Assembly (NCBI RefSeq): GCF_002836255.1
Contig: NZ_PJAU01000051.1
Span: 21,107 to 85,106 of the forward strand
Direction: 5' to 3'
Length of the DNA stretch: 64,000 bases
Origin: Colwellia sp. 75C3
GTDB lineage: Bacteria > Pseudomonadota > Gammaproteobacteria > Enterobacterales > Alteromonadaceae
Each line of letters starts with the position of its first letter. The first letter of the stretch is position 1. The notes beneath the pieces are model-generated. The model made no database searches, was not told the origin of the DNA, and saw only the letters and a program-made list of their open reading frames with translations. Position numbers and translations under genes: made by a program. Below, piece after piece: positions 51,723 to 62,200 of this stretch.

Positions 51723-54173
51723 TTATATACCTAAGGTAAATATTTTTTTTATTGGTTTAACTTCAGATTCACGTGCTTTAAATAAGCAAAAATTAATTAA
51801 GGTCTTTTTCTTCTCTACTTTATTGTCCGCAGTGTCGGTTGTAGGTACTGCGACTTTTCCCACATCATCACCTCGTCGCCTTGGTTTTTTCTCAGCTTCA
51901 GCTATTTTAGCCTCGTCTTCATTATTTTGTCTTGCCACTGACTTACCAAACCAAATAAAGGCTTCAATAAATACCGACAAACCACTATAAAACAATTGAT
52001 ATGACAGTCCTGAGGTACCCGTGTCTTCATCTGGCTCTTTTAAGTAATTGAAGGTGAGTCCTAAACGTGATTCCCCCGTTTTATCGGCAGATTTAGCACT
52101 ACCTTGTATACCACCACCCAGAGCTGTAGGTAAGTACTTACCAAAGCCAACTGACTTTAAAATTTGTAAATCAGCGGTTAGCTTAGCATCTACTTGCGCA
52201 TTGATACCTGCGTAGATTGAGGACGATTTGTGATCAAAAGAAAATTTACTTTGTCCCGCTAATTTAGTCATCACTAGACCCGCTGCAGGATCGTCGGTTT
52301 CTGCGGCGGCAGACAAGCTTAAATTACAGGTAACAGAGGTAGAGCTTTTCGTTGCCGCATGTTCGCTAACTTCTTCATCAGTGACGCTATCTAGATCACT
52401 TTGAATTTCCTCGGCATTGATTTCATCAACGGTAGCGCTTTTAAATTTCTCACATTGCTTTGCAGCGCTCACCACTGAGTTTTTCATTAACGCGACGTAA
52501 TTTTTACATGAATTTACTACATTTTCTTCAATGCCTAAACCCTTAATGGTATAACGAGCAACATCAGATAAGCCGCCAGTAGCAACACGAAGCGCTAATT
52601 TTCTACTTTCACGCCAAAAAATATTCAGTAAATTTATATCATTTTGATATTTAAATAAGGGTGAGGCAGAGATAAACCAAGATTGATCGTATCCTATATC
52701 AGAATAAACACGTTTATCGTTAGTATCAGAAGTGACCAAGTTAGCTTTTTTTCTAATATAGGAAAGATTAATACACGGAGCCTGCCATTTATAGCCAGAT
52801 GCTACCGGCTTATTAGCCTCTATAATGCATTCTTCGTATTCTCCTATATCTTCTTCAACTTTATCTGTTTTACCCAAATCAATTAACTTATCAAATACTT
52901 TACCTGCATTGAGAATAGCTTTAACAACAACACTACCTCCTAGAAACTTTTTAACCGCGGCATCATGGTCGCTAATATCTTCTGCTGAAAGGGAATATTC
53001 GTAAGTGGCAGTGTCTTGGCGAACAGAAGCAGATATTTTTACATCTAACCCTTTGGTTTCAAGATTATAGGACAAGCTTAAGGCTAACTTTTTTATTGAA
53101 GCTTGATGAATCGTTATTAAAGGGGCAAAGTCACCATAAGTTTGTACACCACTGCTACTACAGCTATTTAAGAATAGGTTGTATTCAGCACGTGTTTTAA
53201 ACGCGTCTTTTTCTTTTAATACGGAATATATATATTCTACCGTAGACTCACCTTTGTCTTTGGTAATGCTAGAGGGGTTAAGGCGTAATTGTGCTAGTTT
53301 TGGGTCAGTATTTTTAAAATCATGTTTCTTTTTTTTCAAATCCGCGATAGTGGTATCTTCAGATTCAACCTCAACGGTCGGGCAATTACTGTCTTCACCA
53401 TAACCACATTTTCCTTCGGCTATTATTTTAAAATTAGTTTGAAATTGGCTTTCGTGCCCACCAACAAAATGAAAACTATCCTCCCCAGCACTTAGCTTTT
53501 CAATATCGGTAATATGTATTTCATTTTGAGCGATAGTTTTAGGTTCTATAGACTTATCAAGGATTTTATTAATACCATCAATAACTCTATTTGCGCCTGC
53601 TAGTAGAAGTTTTTCGCTACCATCATTTAGGTTTTCAATTTTTATAATTTTGAATTTTGTTAACTTGCAGACCTTTTTTTGACAACCAACGGTACTCTCT
53701 ATTAAGGGGGATTTTCCTGAGGCGGTTAAGGCTTTATCAATAGCTGCTTTTTCTTTCTCGTTATCAATCTTCACGATAGATTTTTCAGATAAGAATTTTT
53801 TAGGTGTTTTAATATCAACGTGGCCGTCTTTGATATCTTGTAATGCCGTATCGTAATGCTTGTTAAATGAGGATTTTACAATATCTTTATGCTGTTCGTT
53901 ATTAAACTTTTTATCAAGCTTACCTTCTTCAGCTATGCGTAAAGTAGCAATAGCCATTGCTGCAACCACAGTTTTGCTTTCAGAATCAAAGCGCTCGCGC
54001 ATATCAGTATCGTTTAACTGATTGTAGGCCTTTTGATGGATCTCATAAGATTTAGCGTCTTTTTTCTTGAATTTTTTCGCACTTTTATTAGAAAAACCAG
54101 AATTTTCCAAAATTGGCGTATTTTCAGTGTTTTCTTTTTTTTTACTTAGAACACTTTTTAGTTTATCTAACAT
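51723..54173 (-). CDS. Unrecognised 816-residue protein, candidate T6SS effector
   Basis: No signal peptide. The N-terminal 120 residues are Lys-rich and helical (KSAKKFKKKDAKSYEIHQKA). Residues about 150-450 are mixed, with several cysteines (TVGCQKKVCK, EGKCGYGEDSNCP, LNSCSSSG). A Glu/Ser/Thr linker lies near 600, then a Gly/Ala/Ser-rich region with one hydrophobic stretch near 725-745 (LSYQLFYSGLSVFIEAFIWF). The tail is basic. It follows the DUF4123 adaptor gene by 47 bases; such adaptors usually load the next-encoded effector onto VgrG. No catalytic motif could be recognised. Function is therefore inferred from position only. Confidence 0.65.
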   Translation of the reverse strand: MLDKLKSVLSKKKENTENTPILENSGFSNKSAKKFKKKDAKSYEIHQKAYNQLNDTDMRERFDSESKTVVAAMAIATLRIAEEGKLDKKFNNEQHKDIVKSSFNKHYDTALQDIKDGHVDIKTPKKFLSEKSIVKIDNEKEKAAIDKALTASGKSPLIESTVGCQKKVCKLTKFKIIKIENLNDGSEKLLLAGANRVIDGINKILDKSIEPKTIAQNEIHITDIEKLSAGEDSFHFVGGHESQFQTNFKIIAEGKCGYGEDSNCPTVEVESEDTTIADLKKKKHDFKNTDPKLAQLRLNPSSITKDKGESTVEYIYSVLKEKDAFKTRAEYNLFLNSCSSSGVQTYGDFAPLITIHQASIKKLALSLSYNLETKGLDVKISASVRQDTATYEYSLSAEDISDHDAAVKKFLGGSVVVKAILNAGKVFDKLIDLGKTDKVEEDIGEYEECIIEANKPVASGYKWQAPCINLSYIRKKANLVTSDTNDKRVYSDIGYDQSWFISASPLFKYQNDINLLNIFWRESRKLALRVATGGLSDVARYTIKGLGIEENVVNSCKNYVALMKNSVVSAAKQCEKFKSATVDEINAEEIQSDLDSVTDEEVSEHAATKSSTSVTCNLSLSAAAETDDPAAGLVMTKLAGQSKFSFDHKSSSIYAGINAQVDAKLTADLQILKSVGFGKYLPTALGGGIQGSAKSADKTGESRLGLTFNYLKEPDEDTGTSGLSYQLFYSGLSVFIEAFIWFGKSVARQNNEDEAKIAEAEKKPRRRGDDVGKVAVPTTDTADNKVEKKKTLINFCLFKARESEVKPIKKIFTLGI

Positions 54174-54220
54174 GATAATTGTTAACTTCCATATTCGTGA
54201 TTCTTAATTGAAAAAAGACT

Positions 54221-55471
54221 TTAGTGTTGCGCATATAGCCAAGAAATACCCTGAGTAACTTTTTGCTGTGAAGTTAATATATCGCTGGTAAATATATGTT
54301 GTACCTCTACACATGTATCATCTTCCATAAAGTTACCGCCATTGACTAAGATCATTTCAGTACAAAGGTAATTATTAGTTAAACCGTTAATTTTTTTCTG
54401 CTGGCATATTTCTAAAGCTATTTGAGCGGCAACATGAATATCAACGTTCTCAAAATCGTTATCGGCATAACGATTATTAAAGCGTAAAATACAGTAGCTA
54501 GAAAAGTCTATTACGTTACTGCCCACGTCTAAAAAAGCTTTCTCTAAGAATAATTCGTTTACTTTTTCTTCAAAAGTAAACTCATTACTAGCTAACAGCG
54601 GAGCAATCCAAGAGGCGTTGATAAAAAAATCTATTCCCCATTGCTCAATGGCTAATGCTAATTGTGTTAATGGCTCGGGAGTTACAACGACTAACTCAAA
54701 TGAATCACAAAAGACTAAGGCTTGATTAATTATTTCAAGCAATGCATTTTTATCGTTTTGATCTGTATTAATTAGTGGTTTTAGTTTTAATAAACCAGTC
54801 GCTTGACGAATAACATCAAGTCCAACTTTCTCGCTAATTGCAGTGTTTATTTCATTAAGCTCTGCGATATCAGCATCAGTTACCGTGATTTCATCTTGAG
54901 TACAGTCATTGGTAAGCACTGAACCAAGATCAACTACTCCATCCTCATCACGTTTAAAACGATGAATAGTGCCCGACTCTTCGCCTTCCATTATGTATTC
55001 ACTGATATGGCCAAATACTTTATTAGCTTCTTCAATCGTACAGGTTGGTAGGTAAGGGCGCATAACACGTGGATCGTAATATCTAAAGTAAGCTCTTTTA
55101 TCGTCAGGGAGTTGTACCATAGCCATTTTTTTACAATTCTGGCGGATATTAATGAGTGTTGCAGGTGGGTGGGTAATAGCAAAAATACCCCAACTGTTGC
55201 CCCAACCTTTTTTTAATATCTCAATTGTTTGAGGGTGGTCTTTTTCTAAACGCACCATATAAGGTGCAGCAATGGCCATTTCGTAACTGAGTTTTCCACC
55301 GATCAAGCAAGAATTTTTTAGTGAGCCTAAACGTATTATTTTCTCTATTTGTTTATCACGTGCGCCACCTAAAATAGCGTAAACAACGGGTAGTTTTCCT
55401 GAGTCATTTACTTGCCAAAGTTGTTGCTGAATTCTGTTTATATCCAATGGCGCTAAAGGAGTTGTTGTCAT
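54221..55471 (-). CDS. DUF4123 T6SS effector adaptor (Tap/TEC type)
   Basis: 416 residues from ATG 55471; a TTG five codons earlier is the only longer option. Residues about 10-130 fit DUF4123: VYAILGGARD, APYMVRLEKDHP, WGNSWGIFA, and the characteristic YFRYYDPRVMRPYLPTC. The C-terminal ~230 residues are an extra domain with FTFEEKVNELFLEKAFLD. DUF4123 proteins are cytoplasmic chaperones that dock specific effectors on VgrG. It lies just upstream of the 816-residue protein, which is the likely client. No VgrG gene is adjacent, which is less usual. Confidence 0.85.
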   Translation of the reverse strand: MTTTPLAPLDINRIQQQLWQVNDSGKLPVVYAILGGARDKQIEKIIRLGSLKNSCLIGGKLSYEMAIAAPYMVRLEKDHPQTIEILKKGWGNSWGIFAITHPPATLINIRQNCKKMAMVQLPDDKRAYFRYYDPRVMRPYLPTCTIEEANKVFGHISEYIMEGEESGTIHRFKRDEDGVVDLGSVLTNDCTQDEITVTDADIAELNEINTAISEKVGLDVIRQATGLLKLKPLINTDQNDKNALLEIINQALVFCDSFELVVVTPEPLTQLALAIEQWGIDFFINASWIAPLLASNEFTFEEKVNELFLEKAFLDVGSNVIDFSSYCILRFNNRYADNDFENVDIHVAAQIALEICQQKKINGLTNNYLCTEMILVNGGNFMEDDTCVEVQHIFTSDILTSQQKVTQGISWLYAQH

Positions 55472-55506
55472 TTGTTTTGTTCTCAATAAGTTTGAATAAA
55501 AGGAGC

Positions 55507-56421
55507 TTAAGCGGCTTTTTCGTCATCGTCTTTTTGGCATTCTTCACAAAAAGGCGTGCCTGCTTTGGCGGCTTCTTTCAAACCCTCTGCAGTTTTTTTA
55601 TCATCACGGACTGTGGCTTCTTGCTCAGCAGGTGTAGATTGCGATTCAGTTGATGTCGAATCAGCAGGTGTCGATTCAGTAGATGTTGATTGTGAGTCCG
55701 AAGATGTTGATTCAGTTTCGTCAGAAGATCCTTTCGACTCTTTAGAATCTCGGGCCGGCGGAGGATCTGATGGCGATTTAGCGGCCTCAAAAACGGTTTC
55801 AACTAAATCTTGACCGGTAGAAGGCTTAAGTGGCTCAGGTAGTTGGGTAAGTACAATGTCACCCTTAACCAATGCAGCCTGTAATAACTCAATACTATTA
55901 CCATTACCTGTTGGCAAATTAAGCGACTTGTTAATAACTTCTGCTGAATGGGCTGTGATCTCAAGATCTTGAAGAATTTGTTTGGCACTAAGCTGGTCAT
56001 GAACAGGCTTAACATCGGCAACTGTATTAACTAATAAACTTGCTGCAGGCTGTAACTCGAAGCGTTTACCTAAGGTGTCTTTAAAACGTCTTAATTGACG
56101 CGAATCATCTAACTCACTTATTGATGCCGTTTTATAAGCTTGCACACTACCTTGTGATAATGCTTGAGCAATATAATTTTCTATACTCGACCACGGATTG
56201 GTATTGTTCCAGTTGGCATAACTAAAAAATGAATTAGCTTGTGCCAAGTTTTCCCAAAAAAATAACGGTACCTGCAAGTTATTAATAAACTGAAGGGCAG
56301 AATTTTTGTTAGTAAAAGACTCGGCTTTAATCGAGTTGGGTAAGGAGCTTACGCCTTTGTGAGTAAGCCTTATAGTGTAATGCAGGCCTGTTCTACTTTT
56401 GAACACTTGTGAGGTTAACAT
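55507..56421 (-). CDS. Unrecognised protein with a Ser/Thr-rich tail, first gene of the DUF4123 operon
   Basis: 304 residues from ATG 56421 (a GTG four codons earlier is possible). Residues 1-200 look folded (YTIRLTHKGVSSLPN, ALQFINNLQVPLFFWENLA). Residues about 225-275 are low-complexity, built of repeated STESTPADS/STESQST-like units, and the end has AGTPFCEECQK followed by acidic residues. No signal peptide is present. It lies 35 bases upstream of the DUF4123 gene. It may be a cargo or delivery component. No family is recognised. Confidence 0.6.
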   Translation of the reverse strand: MLTSQVFKSRTGLHYTIRLTHKGVSSLPNSIKAESFTNKNSALQFINNLQVPLFFWENLAQANSFFSYANWNNTNPWSSIENYIAQALSQGSVQAYKTASISELDDSRQLRRFKDTLGKRFELQPAASLLVNTVADVKPVHDQLSAKQILQDLEITAHSAEVINKSLNLPTGNGNSIELLQAALVKGDIVLTQLPEPLKPSTGQDLVETVFEAAKSPSDPPPARDSKESKGSSDETESTSSDSQSTSTESTPADSTSTESQSTPAEQEATVRDDKKTAEGLKEAAKAGTPFCEECQKDDDEKAA

Positions 56422-56433
56422 TTTATTGTGCAC

Positions 56434-57209
56434 AGTCCGTTGAATACAATGGTTTTAATGTTTCTAATTATAACGAGGCTTTAAAGGTTAATGCACGTTA
56501 TTTATTACTTATAATATCATTTAATTTACATACTAATAACATTTTCTAATGGAAGTTTAGTATGCTTGTAATGATATTCTACCCTACTTTTGGTGCTTAT
56601 TGCCTAGACGCTGAATGTAGTAAAAGTGGTATTTAAGAATGTTATGTACTGATATTTTTATATATTAACCAATAACCTAGCCCTTCGACATTCTCGTAGT
56701 GTATTAGCCGGGAACCCATGCTGTTTATCTCTTGCTCTTAGTCCCTAATAATTCAGATTTCAAGGTAGATTTGAGTTTGAAATCGGATCCCAATCAAATG
56801 CATTGCCTTCATTAACATTTTTTTTTGTACATATAGAGAATACCTTTCTTCCTGTGCTTAATTTACACTTGACTTATACCTTTATTATCAACGCATTACA
56901 TATATTTTTTATTGTAGGTTAGATAATATTCGTTACAGAACTAGTACAATTATTAAGTACACATAAAGTAACAATTCTGGTTATTATTGTGTCAATTAAG
57001 TTGTAAATATGTTAATTTCGCGCACGGAAAAGACTTTGGTTAACGTCACGGTAACAGAGTTATTACTTACTACGTAACTTAAGTAATGGCACATGGCTTG
57101 GTCTTTGTGTAGTTACTGTCTTTCAACGCATTATTTAATGTATGAATTAAGGTAATCGTTTTACCTATTTTATTTACTATTTTTTACTTTACTTACACAA
57201 GGACGTTTT
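56434..57209. other. 776-base intergenic region with a decayed repeat
   Basis: AT-rich region between two divergent genes; no frame of gene size was seen. At about 56681-56715 it holds CGTAGTGTATTAGCCGGG, a diverged version of the box found in the two MITE-like elements, without a clear hairpin partner. An inverted repeat (ATTACTTA / TAAGTAAT) lies at 57062-57087. Promoters for both neighbours must be here but cannot be pinpointed. Confidence 0.5.
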
Positions 57210-59045
57210 ATGAAGTTATCCGCTTTAGCGCCATTATTCTTACTTACACTGGGCACCTTAACCGCATGTGGCGGTGGCAGTAAATCTCCAGCACCAACTC
57301 CAGCCAAAGATACCACAGCACCTGTTATTACCTTAACGGGTGATAGCGCATTAACGCTTAGCGTAGGTACGGCCTATTCAGAGCAAGGTGCTACCGCAAA
57401 TGATGCTACCGATGGCAGCGTTGACGTAACCACAACCGGTACTGTTGATAGCGCTGTTGTGAGTAGTTACACACTAACCTACAGTGCCAAAGATGCGGCG
57501 GGTAATGCAAGTAGCGCAACACGTACAGTGAATGTGGTTGATGATATCGCGCCTGTACTTGTGTTAAACGGTGTTACTCCTTTTTCTCATAATGCGGGTG
57601 ATGATTATGCCGATTTAGGTGCTGTAGTTTCTGACAACCTTGATGATGCGAGTAGCATTACTATTACTACAACAGATGAGGTCAACGCCGCTGTTATTGG
57701 CTCTTACACTGTTACTTATACCGCTACCGATGCGGCGGGTAATGTTGCGACTCCATTAATTCGTACTGTTAATATTGAAGATTTAGCTGGGCCTGTGATT
57801 ACTTTAACGGGTGCCGCGATAATTGAACATAACTATGGCGATGTTTATACCGACAAAGGTGCTATTGCGACTGACAATGTTGATGGAAATGTTGATGTTA
57901 CAACCGAAATTACAGTTCTTATCGATAAAATAGGTAGTTACAGTGTTATTTATACGGCAAAAGATGCTTTAGGTCATGAAGCAACCCTAGAGCGAATAGT
58001 GAATGTTGCTGATTTAGTTGGCCCTGTTATTACTCTTACAGGCGGCAATACTATTACCTTGGGTAAAGGTCGTGTCTATAAAGAGTTGGGCGCAACTGCA
58101 CTTGATAACCTAGATGGCGCAATTGTAGTTGGCGCGCCAACAGGCACTGTTGATTACGATACTATCGGTCTGTATGAGTTAACTTATACCGTAACGGATG
58201 CGGAAAATAATCCAAGTACACTTGTGCGCACCGTTGATGTGTTAACAGCTAAACCATTTATTACTACTTGGAAGACAGATAACCCCGGTAATAGTAATGT
58301 TGATCAAATTACTATTACTACTAACACCGCCGCTTACCCAATAGAATATAAATACTCTATTGACTGGGGTGACGGTGAGACTAACGTAGATGTAAGAGGT
58401 GATATTACTCACACTTACACTAACAAAAGCATTGATGATACTTATACCATTACCATTAGTGGTGATTTCCCTCAACTTTATTTCAATGGTGATGATAGTG
58501 AGAAGTTACTCACAATTGAGCAATGGGGAGATGGAGCCTTGTTATCATTAACGAAGGCCTTCAATGGTTGTCGCAATGTGGTAAGTAACGCCATTGATAG
58601 CCCTAACCTTAGGTTTGTTACCGATATGAGTAGAATGTTTTATGTAGCCACTTCATTTAACCAAGACCTCAGTGCTTGGGATGTTAGCTCTGTTACTAAT
58701 ATGCAAAGCATGTTCGAGCAAGCCCGTTCATTTAATCAAGAGCTTAGTGCTTGGGATGTTAGCTCTGTTACCGATATGAGGGAAATGTTCTCGAATGCAA
58801 GTTCATTCAATCAAGATCTCAGTGCTTGGGATGTCAGCTCTGTTACTAGTATGGGTCGCATGTTTCTAGCTGCACCTATTAGCACACTTAACTTCGATAG
58901 TTTATTACAGGCATGGAGTCAGCAAGAGGTACAAAGTAATGTGTATCTTGGTATGGGAGATAATGGCTACTCAGCAAACTCACAGGCAGCTCGCAATATT
59001 TTAACAGGTACCTATGGTTGGACTATTGACGACGGTAGGGGGTGA
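57210..59045 (+). CDS. Surface lipoprotein with Ig-like and BspA-like repeats
   Basis: 611 residues. A signal peptide with lipobox LTAC is followed by four Ig-like (DUF5011/HYR-type) repeats of about 78 residues from about residue 33. Each opens with (G/A)PVITLTG-like and ends with YTxTDAxGN-like segments. A PKD-like section (IDWGDGETN) and three BspA-type DUF285 units (FNQDLSAWDVSSVTNM and variants) follow. These repeats are typical of exported adhesive or binding proteins. AAGGA lies before the ATG. It lies 231 bases upstream of a giant adhesin on the same strand, with a terminator in between. Confidence 0.85.
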   Translation: MKLSALAPLFLLTLGTLTACGGGSKSPAPTPAKDTTAPVITLTGDSALTLSVGTAYSEQGATANDATDGSVDVTTTGTVDSAVVSSYTLTYSAKDAAGNASSATRTVNVVDDIAPVLVLNGVTPFSHNAGDDYADLGAVVSDNLDDASSITITTTDEVNAAVIGSYTVTYTATDAAGNVATPLIRTVNIEDLAGPVITLTGAAIIEHNYGDVYTDKGAIATDNVDGNVDVTTEITVLIDKIGSYSVIYTAKDALGHEATLERIVNVADLVGPVITLTGGNTITLGKGRVYKELGATALDNLDGAIVVGAPTGTVDYDTIGLYELTYTVTDAENNPSTLVRTVDVLTAKPFITTWKTDNPGNSNVDQITITTNTAAYPIEYKYSIDWGDGETNVDVRGDITHTYTNKSIDDTYTITISGDFPQLYFNGDDSEKLLTIEQWGDGALLSLTKAFNGCRNVVSNAIDSPNLRFVTDMSRMFYVATSFNQDLSAWDVSSVTNMQSMFEQARSFNQELSAWDVSSVTDMREMFSNASSFNQDLSAWDVSSVTSMGRMFLAAPISTLNFDSLLQAWSQQEVQSNVYLGMGDNGYSANSQAARNILTGTYGWTIDDGRG

Positions 59046-59102
59046 TTATTTATTTAGCGATTGTTGTTTTAAGGCTTAACTAATTGCATTAATACGTTAT
59101 TC

Positions 59103-59143
59103 AATGAGCTTTTATGGTGTAAATCCGTAAAGCTCATTTTTAT
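59103..59143 (+). terminator. Terminator after the Ig-like lipoprotein gene
   Basis: Arms AATGAGCTTT / AAAGCTCATT around a 16-base loop, followed by a T-rich run. Confidence 0.75.
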
Positions 59144-59276
59144 AATTAACTTCTTCACTTAGCCGTTATGGAGTAGTTAAGCAGGCATCAAAAAAACAGC
59201 ACAGAAATAAAGAATAAATACAGAGCGCTAAACCGTTAACCCTAAGATTATTTTAACTTGCAGTAAGGATATTCGC

Positions 59277-62200
59277 ATGAGCAATCGCTTGAATGATAAA
59301 AAAAACACAGGTAGCCAAAACCAACAGAGCAAGGCGCAACCTAACAAGCTAAAACCTAATAAGCCATTAGCGAAAAAAACTCAAGCGAGTAAAAATCAAG
59401 CGAAAAATAGCCAAACTAAAAAATTAAACTCCCAAAATTTTGCACTCTCCTCAACGGCATTTTCTGTTTGTGTAGCTTTGTCTAGTTATGCCTTACCTAG
59501 CATTATTAATCCTGCGTTTGCTGCTGGCCCTAAAGGCGGCGTGGTTGTGTCGGGCAGTGGTAGTATCACTAAAGATGCCGCTGAAACCATTATTAAACAA
59601 AACTCGCAGCATATGGCGATTAACTGGGACAGTTACAATGTTGCCAGTAATGAACGCGTGCAATATATACAGCCCAATAGCCAATCAGTCTCCCTCAATA
59701 ATATTCTAAGCAGTAATGGCTCGGTCATCGCCGGTAATATCGATGCTAACGGTAAAGTGATTTTAGTTAACCCCAATGGCATTGTTTTTACCCAAAGCTC
59801 TACCCTGAATGTTGGTAGTTTAGTAGCCTCTGGTTTGAGTATTACCCCGGATGACTTTATCAATGGCAACTATGTATTTGATGCATTCGAGAATGCTGAC
59901 GGCGCGGTAATTAATCATGGCATTATTAACGCTGCTACGGGCGGCAGTGTTACCTTATTAGGTAAACAAGTTGAGAACCACGGCTATATCTCAGCTAACT
60001 TAGGTGCGGTCAATTTAGCGGTGGGTAAACAAGCGATATTAACCTTTGAAGCCGGTGGTTTGTTAGGGGTAAGTATTACCGATGCAATATTACAAGATGA
60101 ACTAGGGCTAGATCCTGCGCTGGTTAATAGTGGCGAGATAACCGCTAAAGGCGGTCGGGTATTATTAACCGCCAGTGTTAGTCAAGACGTATTCTCACAA
60201 GCAGTAAACTCAGGTATTGAAAGTGCTAGTAGCGTCGTTATGCATGCCGATGGCAGCTTTACTTTGGGCGGTGGCGCTGATGTCTTAAACACTGGGACTA
60301 TTGATGTTTCCATTAATGAGTCAGTAGATTCTTTCTTGCTCGATGAACTTAAACAAGCAAACGAAACTTTTGATTTATCAAGCAATACCACCAGCTCTAA
60401 AATTGTCATCTTAGGTGATAATATTACCAGTAGTGGTCAGTTATTGGCTAATACCAGTTATGCCAATGGCACTAATACAACTAAGCCATCAGGCGAAATC
60501 GAGCTGCATGCACAAAATACCACGCTGTTAACCGAGAACAGCCAAACCCTTGCTACCAGTGCTAATGGCATTGGCGGTATAGTAAAAGTATTAGGTGATA
60601 AAGTTGGCTTATTAAACAACTCCGTTGTTGATGTTTCCGGTGATATTGGTGGTGGTGGAATATTCATCGGTGGCGACTATCTTGGTGAAAACGATTTAAT
60701 AAGAAATGCCACGGCTAGCTTCATTGCGGGTAATACCCAGATCAGTGCGAATGCAATAAATGAGGGTGATGGCGGCCGTATTATTATTTGGGGTAATGAT
60801 TCGGCTAAGGTATATGGAAATATTTCTGCTACCGGTGGTTTTATCCGTGGTGATGGTGGTTTTGTTGAAACCTCTGCAGGTGTGGTGAGTTTAGACCTTA
60901 CCGTTGATGTATCAGCTGCAAATGGTAATGCCGGTGCCTGGTTAATTGATCCCTATAACATAACTATGTCAAACGCTGATGGTTCAAACTTTAATGAGAC
61001 AGATCCCGACCCTGTTGATGGTGTGGATGTTGATGCCATGTTTACTAATGATGGAGGCGATTCAAACATTAATTTGAGTACATTACTCACCGCGTTAGAT
61101 AATGGTGGCAATGTAACCATAAGAACTAGCGAGTCAGGTAGCACTACAGAGGCTGATGTTGTCTTTGACGGTGACGGCAATATTACCACTGCTGGTAGTG
61201 GCAATATTACCTTAGTAGATGATTTTGATTTACACACTAAAGATGGGGCAGTCTCAACCTTAACGCTTGAGGCGCATAATGATATTAACATTAATGGAAA
61301 GATTTATGATTCTGAATTTAACAATGACCCTGTTCATTTAACCTTAACAGCTGATTACGACAAGGATAATCAAGGAGATGTTACTGCTATTGCCAATATT
61401 CAAACATCAGGTGGAGACTTTACTGCAACGGGTGTAAGTATAACCCTAGCTGAAGTAACAACATTAGGTTTTGAAGGGTGGTCTAATAGCCTACAAGGCT
61501 CTGCGGGGGGAGCTATTCTTCTGCAAGCATCAACAGGCTCTGTTGAAACGGGAGCACTAACCACCCAAGGGGGGGAAGCTTACAATCGAAATGGTCATGC
61601 AGCAGGTAATATTACCATTGAAGCTGTTACTGGCATTACGGTAACAGGTGCGATAAATGCCCAAGGTAGTGTGGGAGGAGATAAGGATACCGGTGGTTCA
61701 GGTTATGACGGTGGCGCGGGCGGCATTGTCAAGTTAACCAGTGCTGGCGGGGATATAGACCTGGAAAATACAGTTAATAGTTCTGGTGGTAATGGACATA
61801 CTGCTGAGAATGATCATGAAGCCAGCGGCGGTAATGCTGGAGCTATCACCATTGAAGCAACTACTGGCTCAGTAACCTTAGCAGCCGTAAGTAGTGATGG
61901 TGGTGATGCCGATGGCAAAGACCCAAGTAATGATCATATTGCGGGTAATGCGGCTGTTATAACCCTTATTGGCACTAGCATTATGCTTGAAGGTAACTTA
62001 TCAGCTAAAGGTGGCAATGATCCAGATGCCAATACTAAGGTCTTAGGTACTGGCGCTAACGTTATTTTAAATGGCGCGGTCACTTTAGCTAATAACATCA
62101 CTATTGATGCTACTGGTAGCACTGACGGTGATATTTGTTTCACTGATGATTGTGCTATCCCAGGGACCACTTCGACAATAAACGGCAGTGTTGCTCATGC

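Noticed and set aside
57001..57110. Candidate riboswitch upstream of the Ig-like lipoprotein
   Set aside because: Some short inverted repeats occur, but no conserved core of a known riboswitch class could be matched.
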